A DNA stretch of 64,000 nt from an uncultured Bacilli bacterium. Its GTDB lineage: Bacteria; Bacillota_I; Bacilli_A; RF39; UBA660. The stretch is taken from the NCBI GenBank assembly GCA_934096805.1, contig CAKOMW010000001.1, forward strand, positions 372,001-436,000, given 5' to 3'. A program made the position numbers and the translations under genes. The notes under the pieces were generated by a model. That model saw only the letters and a program-made list of their open reading frames with translations, had not been told where the DNA came from and made no database searches. This document shows, piece by piece, positions 16,619-24,162 of the stretch (its first letter is position 1; each line of letters starts with the position of its first letter).

Positions 16619-16804
16619 TTTTATTTTGTTTTTTTTGTATATGTATATGATTGTTAGTATGATTAAGGTACCGATTATTGTTATTTCAACGGTGTCTTTT
16701 TTTTCTTGGTGAATTACTTGTTCTACTTCGTTGTAAGCATTTATTGTTAATGGAATAATTAATAATCCTAGGATGGTTAATTTTTTTAATAATTTTTTGA
16801 TAAT
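16613..16804 (-). CDS. 63-residue membrane peptide with non-ATG start
   Basis: Open minus-strand frame with a signal-like N-terminus (KKLLKKLTILGLLIIPLTINA), a short charged middle (EVEQVIHQEKKD) and a C-terminal helix followed by KKNKIKL. The arrangement looks like a small secreted and re-anchored protein. It lacks ATG: after GAGAGTGAT the sequence reads ATT ATC AAA AAA where neighbours have GTGATATTATG. So either ATT/ATC is used as in infC, or the start codon was lost by one substitution. Codon use is A-rich as in other minus-strand genes. Confidence 0.5.
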   Translation of the reverse strand: MIKKLLKKLTILGLLIIPLTINAYNEVEQVIHQEKKDTVEITIIGTLIILTIIYIYKKNKIKL

Positions 16805-16905
16805 ATCACTCTCTTTTCTATTTAATTATATTTTTTTTGTTTTTTTTGATGAAAGTTGAGGATTTTTTTTATTTTTTTTGTTTTATATATATGGAGGGTG
16901 ATATT

Positions 16906-19170
16906 GTGTTAGAGGTAAAGAATGTCTTTAAGTGTTATAAAACTGGGAATTTTGTTCAAAGAACTCTGGATAATGTTAGTGTTAAGTTTAGGAGGAGTGA
17001 GTTTGTTTCAATACTTGGTACTTCTGGTAGCGGAAAGACTACTTTTCTTAATATTCTTGGTGGTTTGGATAATTATGATAGTGGGGATTTGATTATAAAT
17101 GGGAAGTCTACGAAAAGATTTAAGGATAAGAATTGGGATATTTATAGAAATAATTCGGTTGGTTTTATTTTTCAGAATTATAATTTAATTCCTCATATTA
17201 GGGTGATTGATAATGTTTGTCTTGCAATGACTATTAGTGGTGTTAGCAGAAGGGAGCGTAAAAAGAGGACTCTTGCAGTTTTGTCTAGGGTTGGTCTTTT
17301 GAAGCATGCTTATAAAAAACCTAGTGAGCTTTCTGGTGGACAGATGCAGAGGGTTGCTATTGCTAGAGCTTTGGTTAATGATCCAGATATTATTTTGGCT
17401 GATGAGCCTACTGGGGCACTTGATTTTTCAACTAGTTTGCAAATAATGGATTTGATTAAGGAGATTTCTAGAGATAAGCTGGTTATTATGGTTACTCATA
17501 ATGGTGATATTGCTAGGAATTATTCTAATAGAATTATTAGGCTTAAAGATGGAAAGATTGTTGATGATAGTAATCCTTATTTTGGTGATTTTGATGGTGT
17601 TTATAACTTTCGTAAAACGTCGATGTCATTTTTTACTGCTCTTAAGTTGTCGTTTGCTAATATTTTTACGAAAAAGAAAAGGACTTTGCTTACTTCGTTT
17701 GCTTCTTCGATTGGGATAGTTGGTATTGCACTTATTCTTTCTATTTCTAATGGTTTTGGGGAAAAGATTAATGAATTTGAAAGGAATTCTTTGTTGCAGA
17801 TGCCTATTACTGTTTCTAATGGGGTTATTGATACTTCAGATTGGTCTGGTAATAATGATTCTTCTTCGATTGGTGAGTATACTAGCAAAAAGATGGTTAT
17901 TCCTCGTGATGATTCTTCTTTTACACATGTTAATAGAATTACTGATGATTATGTTTCTTATATTAATGATATTGATGAGATTTTACTTAGTGGTGTTTCA
18001 TATCAAAGAGATGCTTTTATTAATGTTGTTTATAAAGCCGATGATTCTTATAGATATGTTGATAATAATAGAGATGGAGTTTCTTCTTTTTGGAATGTTT
18101 TTCCTGATAATTCTTTGAATGGAAGTTTTTTGGATAATTATGATGTTTTGGCAGGCGAAGTTAATGCTGATGTTGCAGGGTTTATTTTGGTTGTTGATGA
18201 ATACAATCAAGTTTCTTCTGATGTTCTTAGAGCTCTTGGTTTTTCTACTGATGTTAGTTTTAGTGATATATTGTCTTTAAAGTATCGTGTTGTTTTTAAT
18301 GATGATTTTTATTATGAGAATGATGGTTATTTTTTTGCTTCTTCTGATTATGAGGCTATGTATAATAGTGATAATAGTATTAATGTGTTTATTCAGGCTA
18401 TTGTTCGTCCGAAAAAGGGAAGAGAGTTGGTTTCTTCTTCGGGAATTTTTTATACTTCTTCTTTGATTGATAAAGTGATAAGTGTTAATAAAGATTCTTT
18501 GATAGTTAAGAAGCAGAGAGAGTCTTCTTATAGTGTTTTAAGTTTGGATAATTCTTTTTCTTCTTTTAGTAGGAATAATATTCTTTCTTATTTAGGTGAT
18601 GATGTTACTCCTTCTGGAATAATGCTTTATCCAAGTGATTTTGATGCAAAGGAGAAGATAGTTTCGTATTTGGATAAGTATAATGATAATAAGAATTTTT
18701 CTGATAAGATTTTTTATACTGATATGGCTTATATGATTAGTTCTCTTTCTGATGGTATAATATCGGCGATTACGATTGTTCTTGTTTCGTTTAGTTCTAT
18801 TTCTCTTGTGGTTTCTAGTATTATGATTGGCATTATTACTTATATTAGTGTTTTGGAGCGTACTCGTGAGGTTGGGATACTTCGGGCTCTTGGGGCGAGG
18901 AAGAGGGATATAACTAGAGTGTTTAATGCTGAAACTTTTATAATTGGTGCTTGTAGTGGGTGTATTGGAATAGGAATTACTGTTTTTTTAAATGTTTTTG
19001 TTAATAAAATTATTTATAAATTTACGGAGCTTTCTGGTGTTTCTAGGCTTGATTGGTTTCATGCAACTGTGCTTATTATTGTTAGTATTTTTCTTACTTT
19101 AATTGGAGGATATATTCCGGCAAGATTGGCTAGTAAAAAGAGCCCAGTTGTGGCTCTTAGGAGTGAATAA
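16906..19170 (+). CDS. ABC transporter, ATPase fused to FtsX-type permease
   Basis: 754 residues. Residues 1-230 are a LolD/MacB-type ATPase: Walker A GTSGSGKT, Q-loop FIFQNYNL, signature LSGGQMQRVAIARA, Walker B IILADEPTGALD, H-loop MVTHN. A TM helix follows (TLLTSFASSIGIVGIALILS), then an extracytoplasmic region of about 350 residues rich in S and D, then three TM helices of the FtsX domain (TREVGILRALGARKRDI). MacB-family machines expel peptides or transmit force rather than import. GTG 16906 follows GGAGGGTGAT; the longer frame upstream has none. No adaptor or two-component genes are adjacent, so the substrate is unknown. Confidence 0.9.
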   Translation: MLEVKNVFKCYKTGNFVQRTLDNVSVKFRRSEFVSILGTSGSGKTTFLNILGGLDNYDSGDLIINGKSTKRFKDKNWDIYRNNSVGFIFQNYNLIPHIRVIDNVCLAMTISGVSRRERKKRTLAVLSRVGLLKHAYKKPSELSGGQMQRVAIARALVNDPDIILADEPTGALDFSTSLQIMDLIKEISRDKLVIMVTHNGDIARNYSNRIIRLKDGKIVDDSNPYFGDFDGVYNFRKTSMSFFTALKLSFANIFTKKKRTLLTSFASSIGIVGIALILSISNGFGEKINEFERNSLLQMPITVSNGVIDTSDWSGNNDSSSIGEYTSKKMVIPRDDSSFTHVNRITDDYVSYINDIDEILLSGVSYQRDAFINVVYKADDSYRYVDNNRDGVSSFWNVFPDNSLNGSFLDNYDVLAGEVNADVAGFILVVDEYNQVSSDVLRALGFSTDVSFSDILSLKYRVVFNDDFYYENDGYFFASSDYEAMYNSDNSINVFIQAIVRPKKGRELVSSSGIFYTSSLIDKVISVNKDSLIVKKQRESSYSVLSLDNSFSSFSRNNILSYLGDDVTPSGIMLYPSDFDAKEKIVSYLDKYNDNKNFSDKIFYTDMAYMISSLSDGIISAITIVLVSFSSISLVVSSIMIGIITYISVLERTREVGILRALGARKRDITRVFNAETFIIGACSGCIGIGITVFLNVFVNKIIYKFTELSGVSRLDWFHATVLIIVSIFLTLIGGYIPARLASKKSPVVALRSE

Positions 19171-19172
19171 TT

Positions 19173-19203
19173 AAAAAATGCAAGTTTTTGTTCTTGCATT
19201 TTA
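19173..19203. terminator. Bidirectional terminator
   Basis: Stem AAAATGCAAG/CTTGCATTTT between the converging ABC transporter and cysteine-rich gene. Confidence 0.85.
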
Positions 19204-19701
19204 TATGTGTCTTATTTTTGCTTTTGGTTCTGATGTGACATTGTAAATTTCTTTTAGGGTTTCGGTCATATCTTTGTATATGTTTATAGCTTCTTCATAG
19301 TTTTTGTTTTTGATGTTGTCAATGGCTTGGTGTATTCTTAAGTATAACATGCTGTTTGCAATTATTTTGTTTTGTTCATCTTGGTATAAATTTTTTGATA
19401 TTTCTGGTCCGATTGCGTTGTATTCATCTAGCAGAGGTGTGTATTTTGGATTATTTTTCATTATGGTGTCTCTAAAGTTTCTTAGGGTTTCTAGAATATG
19501 ACCATGATCTTCTTGTCCTAAAATATCACACATTGCTGTTGTAAGGTAACAGTTTGATTCTTTTTTGTTTTGGAAGTCGTTGTTACAACTTCTTTCGTCT
19601 GGTTTTACGTAGATGTGTTTTTTTGTACATCTAAATCCTCTCCAATTTTGGTCTTTTTCGTCTAGCCACACACAGTCTGAGCATTCCCATGGATATCCCA
19701 T
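19201..19701 (-). CDS. Cysteine-rich protein with CYLTTA (CFI-box-like) motif
   Basis: 166 residues. The N-terminal 45 residues hold four cysteines (CSDC, a single Cys at the FRCTKKH stretch, and RSCNND) suggesting a metal site. CYLTTAMCDILG follows with LRNFRD, a combination I associate with the CFI-box type domain found in many gut Firmicutes proteins. The remainder is helical. No function can be assigned. AAGGATTGAT precedes the ATG. It converges with the ABC transporter. Confidence 0.7.
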   Translation of the reverse strand: MGYPWECSDCVWLDEKDQNWRGFRCTKKHIYVKPDERSCNNDFQNKKESNCYLTTAMCDILGQEDHGHILETLRNFRDTIMKNNPKYTPLLDEYNAIGPEISKNLYQDEQNKIIANSMLYLRIHQAIDNIKNKNYEEAINIYKDMTETLKEIYNVTSEPKAKIRHI

Positions 19702-19785
19702 AATATCAATCCTTTCTTTGTTTCTTGTTTTGATAGTTTAACATATTTTTTTGTTTTTGTAAATATTATTAAGGGGTGATGTTTT

Positions 19786-20280
19786 ATGAAAGATTGTAGA
19801 TATGTTGATGATGACTTTATTCTTAAGTATGAAGTTATTGATGATAAAATAAGGGTTTATTATAGTGATGGACGTTTTGTTGATTATTGTTATTGTGCGT
19901 CTTTGGAGAAGGAACTTTTGGAGGTTTTAAAGAAACAGCTTTATCAAAATGTAATGTTTAAGGATATGAGAAAAAGAGATGGAGTTTTGTCTAAGGGACT
20001 TTTTTATGTTTTGTTTTTAGGGACTTTTGTTTCTTTTTCTTGTTTATATGATAGTTTTTCTGTTTCTGATTTATTGGCTTTTCTTGGTTTTTTAGGTTTT
20101 AGTGTTGGTGATTTTGTTTATTTTATAAAGAATGATAAACTTTTTAAGGAGATTTTAAAGGAAGAGTATTATATAGATAATATGGATTTATTTGATGATA
20201 TAGTTGGTGTTAATGATCTTGATAATTTTAGTTTTAATGATTTAGTAGATATTAAAAAGGGGCTTGTTAAGAAAAAATAA
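19786..20280 (+). CDS. Unknown membrane protein, paralogue of next gene
   Basis: 164 residues. The N-terminus (FILKYEVIDDKIRVYYSDGR) resembles that of the following gene (FIKYYEVYDDVIKFYTKDGV). A hydrophobic hairpin of two helices lies around 70-110, and a C-terminal cytoplasmic part is rich in D and N. GGGGTGAT precedes the ATG. No family recognised. The shared layout and adjacency point to duplication. Confidence 0.7.
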   Translation: MKDCRYVDDDFILKYEVIDDKIRVYYSDGRFVDYCYCASLEKELLEVLKKQLYQNVMFKDMRKRDGVLSKGLFYVLFLGTFVSFSCLYDSFSVSDLLAFLGFLGFSVGDFVYFIKNDKLFKEILKEEYYIDNMDLFDDIVGVNDLDNFSFNDLVDIKKGLVKKK

Positions 20281-20309
20281 AAGGGATATAATGTTGTTGA
20301 GGGATGTCT

Positions 20310-21005
20310 ATGATTAATTGTAATGATAATAGAAATAATGAAGCTTTTATAAAGTATTATGAGGTTTATGATGATGTTATTAAGTTTTATACAAAAGATG
20401 GAGTTTTTACTATTTTGAATACTTCAGATAATGTTAAGAGACTTGATAATATTATGGATGGACAAGCACTTGGCAATATTAGTTGTCTTAAGAGTAGGAT
20501 CAAAGAATTGCTTTTTGGTATACCTTTTTTACCTTATTTTGGTTATTTTTTAGGAGATTCTTTTTCTTCTCTTGCTTCGTCTTTTGATGGTGGTAATCTT
20601 TTTGTGTTTGGGGCTAGTTTGGCAGCGCTTGCTACTGATGTTTATTATGTTACTTCTCGTGGTGGAATGATAAAAGAGAGTGTTAAGGATAAATTCTATA
20701 TTCAAAATATTGATTATATAAATAATTATATAAATGATGAAAATATTAGATCAATGTTTCCTAATTTGGATTCTTATTTGGATGAAGATGGTAAGATTAA
20801 ATTGTCAATGAATGATGTTGATGGGATGAGTTTGGTTGATTTAAAATCTTTTAAAATTGTCATAGATAATATTGTCGATAAAAGTAAGAATACTGATATT
20901 GTTGATGGTTTTGATGTTAAAGAGCAGGATTTGGATTCTTTAAATGATAATTCTTCTTTAAAATTTGACGAAAAAAGTAGTAATAAAAAAAGATTTAGGA
21001 AATAG
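20310..21005 (+). CDS. Unknown membrane protein, paralogue of previous gene
   Basis: 231 residues from ATG 20310 (GAGGG six bases before; another ATG six bases upstream is too close to it). It has the same order as the preceding gene: a beta-rich opening, two hydrophobic segments at about 70-115, then a long hydrophilic tail ending KKRFRK. No family recognised. Sixteen bases separate it from the nitroreductase. Confidence 0.7.
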   Translation: MINCNDNRNNEAFIKYYEVYDDVIKFYTKDGVFTILNTSDNVKRLDNIMDGQALGNISCLKSRIKELLFGIPFLPYFGYFLGDSFSSLASSFDGGNLFVFGASLAALATDVYYVTSRGGMIKESVKDKFYIQNIDYINNYINDENIRSMFPNLDSYLDEDGKIKLSMNDVDGMSLVDLKSFKIVIDNIVDKSKNTDIVDGFDVKEQDLDSLNDNSSLKFDEKSSNKKRFRK

Positions 21006-21020
21006 ATTGGAGTTGTATTT

Positions 21021-21533
21021 ATGAGTTTTGATGATGTTGTTGGTTCAAGAAGGAGTATTAGAAAGTATACTTCAGAGGATGTTAGTGATGTTGATATTCG
21101 AAAAATAGTAGAGTGTGGGATTTTGGCTCCTTCCGCTAAAAACAGACAACCTTGGAGGATAAAGGTGGTTTCTGATGATTTGAAGGATAAGATTGCTTTT
21201 TTTTTAGAAAGTAAAAAAAGTGATGATGATATTAGTATTTCGCATACTGCTGGTGTGATAAAGGAGGCTAAAAGACTTATTTTAGTATTTGCAGTTGATG
21301 GTTATGATAAGAATGATGTTTTGTCAATTGGGGCTTTTATAGAGAATATGTGTTTGAAGGCTACTGATATGGGGCTTGGTAGCTTGTGGATTGCAAATAC
21401 AGATAAGGTTAATGATTTGATTAAGGATTATTTTGATGTTTCAATGGATTTGATTTCTTGTGTGGCGATTGGGCATAAGAATCAAAATCCTCATGCAAGG
21501 CCAAGGATGAGTTTGGAGGAAATTGTTTTGTAG
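21021..21533 (+). CDS. Nitroreductase-family flavoprotein
   Basis: 170 residues of the NAD(P)H:FMN oxidoreductase fold. The FMN-binding SRRSIRKYT opening and CGILAPSAKNRQPW are typical, as is the closing GHKNQNPHARPR. The family reduces nitroaromatics, quinones or flavins; the physiological substrate is unknown. It ends in a strong terminator. Confidence 0.9.
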   Translation: MSFDDVVGSRRSIRKYTSEDVSDVDIRKIVECGILAPSAKNRQPWRIKVVSDDLKDKIAFFLESKKSDDDISISHTAGVIKEAKRLILVFAVDGYDKNDVLSIGAFIENMCLKATDMGLGSLWIANTDKVNDLIKDYFDVSMDLISCVAIGHKNQNPHARPRMSLEEIVL

Positions 21534-21553
21534 CACGATGTGCTATTTTTTTT
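21531..21553 (+). terminator. Terminator of nitroreductase
   Basis: Stem TAGCAC/GTGCTA, loop GAT, then eight T; starts at the stop codon. Confidence 0.88.
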
Positions 21554-21599
21554 GTTTTTTCATATAATTTATTGTTAGTATTTTAGGGGTGTGAGTTTT

Positions 21600-22781
21600 A
21601 TGAATTATAAAGTTGCTATTAATCCGGTTGGTGGTGGTAGCGACACTGGTTTGGTTGCTTCTGGTGTTACTGAAAAGGATATTTCTTTATTGGTTTCTCG
21701 TTATATAAAAAAGAGGCTTGATGAACTTGGAATAGAGAATGTTATTACAAGGGATACGGATAATGATTTGAGTTTGGAGTCTAGAGTTAATTTTATTAAT
21801 AGTAGTTTGGGTTTAACGGATGATGTGATTGTGATTACTAATGGTCTTTCTGATTCTTCGATTGATGGTGTGGAGATTATATATGCGCTTAGAGATAGTA
21901 ATCGTTTTGCAAAAATTTTGGCTGAGCAGTTTGCTAATAGTGGGATTGATGTTAATAAGTATTATCAGCTTAGAATGGAGGAAGATACGGCGCTTGATAG
22001 TGATTATATAATAAGGAATACTGGTGATAGTGAAAGTGTTATTATTAATTATGCTAGTATTAAGGATAGTGATGGTCTTTCTGATTTTGTTAAAAATTAT
22101 GAGGATTATGGGGAAGCAGTGGTAAGAGCAATTGCTATTTATACTAAGAGCGATTATGTTCCTACTGCTAAAGGCGATTATTATACTGTTAAGAAAGGGG
22201 ATAGTTTGTATAGTATTGCGAGAGCGTATGATATTTCTGTTTCTGATTTGAAGAATGCAAATAATCTTACTAGTAATGTTTTGTCGATTGGTCAAGTGCT
22301 TAAAATTCCTGATATTGTAGAGAAGGGAGATACAAGTGTTTATTATGTTAAGAAAGGCGATACTTTGTATGGAATAGCAAAAAATTATGGTGTTAGTGTT
22401 GATGAGATAAAAAAGCTTAATGATCTTAGTGGTAATAATTTGACAATTGGTCAAGAGTTGCTTATTCCTGGTCTTTCTAGTGGAAGTGTTCCTAGTGTTA
22501 ATGTTTATACTGTTGTGAAGGGAGATAGTTTGTATAAAATCGCTAATTTGTATGGTGTTAGTGTTGATGAATTGAAGAGTGCAAATAATCTTACTAGTAG
22601 TGTTATTTCAATTGGACAACAGTTGGTGATACCTAGTGGGTCTTCAAAGACTTATGTGGTGAAGCGTGGGGATACTTTATATGGCATTGCTAGGGATAAT
22701 AATACAACTGTTGATAGGTTAAAAGAGCTTAATGGCCTTAGTGGAAATACGCTTTCGGTAGGCCAGGTTCTTAAGTTATGA
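21600..22781 (+). CDS. Amidase_3-like pseudoenzyme with four LysM domains
   Basis: 393 residues. Residues 1-180 align without gaps to the active amidase at 54.3-55.5 kb (same start MNYK, same EKD at 25-27, same YALR at 95-98). Three of four catalytic or zinc positions are replaced: His11 to Gly, His82 to Gly and Glu150 to Asn; only Glu25 remains. Four LysM domains follow (about 192-393; GDSLYSIA, GDTLYGIA, GDSLYKIA, GDTLYGIA), which bind peptidoglycan or chitin-like glycans. There is no signal peptide. Likely a cell-wall- or cortex-binding scaffold rather than a hydrolase. Confidence 0.88.
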   Translation: MNYKVAINPVGGGSDTGLVASGVTEKDISLLVSRYIKKRLDELGIENVITRDTDNDLSLESRVNFINSSLGLTDDVIVITNGLSDSSIDGVEIIYALRDSNRFAKILAEQFANSGIDVNKYYQLRMEEDTALDSDYIIRNTGDSESVIINYASIKDSDGLSDFVKNYEDYGEAVVRAIAIYTKSDYVPTAKGDYYTVKKGDSLYSIARAYDISVSDLKNANNLTSNVLSIGQVLKIPDIVEKGDTSVYYVKKGDTLYGIAKNYGVSVDEIKKLNDLSGNNLTIGQELLIPGLSSGSVPSVNVYTVVKGDSLYKIANLYGVSVDELKSANNLTSSVISIGQQLVIPSGSSKTYVVKRGDTLYGIARDNNTTVDRLKELNGLSGNTLSVGQVLKL

Positions 22782-22876
22782 TGTGGTTATTGATTTTAAA
22801 GTATAAGGGTTTTGACTTAATGTTGAAATCTTTTTTTGATATATGAAAAGTTAATTAAAAAAATAATAAAAAGCAA

Positions 22877-22905
22877 TTGATACAGCAACAAATGTTTGGT
22901 ACAAT
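22877..22905 (+). promoter_or_regulatory. Promoter of the Bro-N locus
   Basis: TTGATA, 17 bp, TACAAT; about 25 bp before the first start codon of this foreign-looking unit. Confidence 0.6.
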
Positions 22906-22929
22906 GTATAACAAGGGAGGTTGGTAAAA

Positions 22930-23004
22930 ATGAGTAGTATAGAAGAATATAAAGAAAAAAAATTTGAGGATATAATAGAATTATTTAAATTTGAAGTGAA
23001 TTAG
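22930..23004 (+). CDS. 24-residue leader or remnant ORF before Bro-N gene
   Basis: ATG with GGGAGG ten bases before; charged product (MSSIEEYKEKKFEDII...). Its end overlaps the AGGAGG of the next gene, so translation of the two may be coupled. It could be a leader peptide or the remainder of a deleted gene. Confidence 0.4.
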   Translation: MSSIEEYKEKKFEDIIELFKFEVN

Positions 23005-23014
23005 GAGGTTATAA

Positions 23015-23866
23015 ATGAATCAGGATAAAATGCATTTAATTAACAAAATTTTTAATAATGAAACAATAAGAACTGTATGGGATAAAGAAGATGAAAAATA
23101 TTATATTAGTGTTGTTGATATAGTAGGAGTTTTATCAGAAAGTGAAAATCCTAGAAATTATTGGAAAGTGTTAAAACACAGATTAAAAAAAGATGGGAAT
23201 GAGTCGGTTACAAATTGTAACCAACTGAAATTAAAGTCTTCAGATGGTAAATATTATAATACTGATGTAGTTGATATTGAGGGTATGTTTAGATTAATTG
23301 AATCTATTCCTAGTAAAAATGCTGAACCAATAAAAGGATGGTTAGCTAAATTAGGAAGTGAAAGAATTGATGAAGTATTTGACCCATCACTTGCAGCTCA
23401 AAGAGCTATAGATATATATCGCGCTAAAGGTTATGATGAAAAATGGATTGCTAAGAGATTAAAAGGAATTCAAGATAGAAAAGAATTAACTGATATTTGG
23501 CAAGAAAATGGTATAACTGATGGTAAAGAATATGCTATATTAACCAATGAAATCTATAAAGAATGGTCTGGTATGACTGCAAAAGAGTATAAACAATATA
23601 AAGGACTTCGTAAAGAGTCTTTAAGAGATAATATGGATAATATTGAAATAATATTAACTGATTTATCAGAAGAAACTACAAAAAGATTTTCAGAAAAACA
23701 TAAACCACAGGGTTTAGAGCAAAATAAAGAAGTTGCTAGAATGGGTGGACATGCAGCAAAAGTAGCAAGGGAATATATAGAAAGAAATCTGGGAGAATCT
23801 GTTGTTACTAAACAAAATAGATTAAATTATGAATATAAAGATGAAATAAAAATTGAAATTAAATAA
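23015..23866 (+). CDS. Bro-N / DinD-like phage antirepressor-type protein
   Basis: 283 residues. The Bro-N domain at about 10-115 (YISVVDIVGVLSESENPRNYW; DVVDIEGMFRLIESIPS) is followed by a region like DinD of enterobacteria and related phage proteins (PIKGWLAKLGSERIDE, YAILTNEIYKEWSGMTAKEY, MGGHAAKVARE). Bro-N proteins bind DNA and act as antirepressors; DinD inhibits RecA in E. coli. The gene is A-rich on the plus strand, unlike its T-rich neighbours, and sits between an envelope gene and parC, so it looks acquired. No other phage genes accompany it. Confidence 0.85.
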   Translation: MNQDKMHLINKIFNNETIRTVWDKEDEKYYISVVDIVGVLSESENPRNYWKVLKHRLKKDGNESVTNCNQLKLKSSDGKYYNTDVVDIEGMFRLIESIPSKNAEPIKGWLAKLGSERIDEVFDPSLAAQRAIDIYRAKGYDEKWIAKRLKGIQDRKELTDIWQENGITDGKEYAILTNEIYKEWSGMTAKEYKQYKGLRKESLRDNMDNIEIILTDLSEETTKRFSEKHKPQGLEQNKEVARMGGHAAKVAREYIERNLGESVVTKQNRLNYEYKDEIKIEIK

Positions 23867-24105
23867 GTGAGCAACAAATGAAAAATAGAAAAGATATGGT
23901 GTTACAATTGATGATGATGGTTTTTTATAGGAAGTAGATGTGTGAATTAGAAAGAAAGATTATCACAATTAGAAAAGATGAAGGAAAAAAGTTAGTTTAT
24001 TTGGTAAAATTAAAAGTAGTTACACTTTAATAATTTTTGATTGTAAACTATTTGTAATAATTAGGTAAATAGTATTTTATTATTTTGGTTTTTGTCAAAT
24101 ACTTT
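23867..24105 (+). other. A-rich stretch behind the Bro-N gene, probable remnant
   Basis: No complete gene. It contains short A-rich frames, the best being 23938-24030 (30 codons, MCELERKIITIRKDEGKK...) behind GGAAG. Composition matches the Bro-N gene, suggesting a decayed part of the same insertion. T-rich backbone resumes near 24060. Confidence 0.3.
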
Positions 24106-24135
24106 GTCAACTTCTTGTAAAGTTGACCTTTTTTC
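24106..24135 (+). terminator. Inverted repeat/terminator overlapping the parC promoter
   Basis: Perfect 8-bp inverted repeat GTCAACTT/AAGTTGAC with a 6-base loop, followed by CCTTTTTT. A TATAAT at 24139-24144, with TTGTAA 18 bp before it, would start parC. The repeat can therefore be a terminator for the Bro-N unit, an operator of parC, or both. Confidence 0.55.
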
Positions 24136-24162
24136 GTTTATAATATATATGGATGTGATTAC

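Noticed and set aside
21813..22454. Minus-strand frame of 213 codons
   Set aside because: Shadow of the LysM protein; isoleucine/threonine/asparagine-rich, no start signal.
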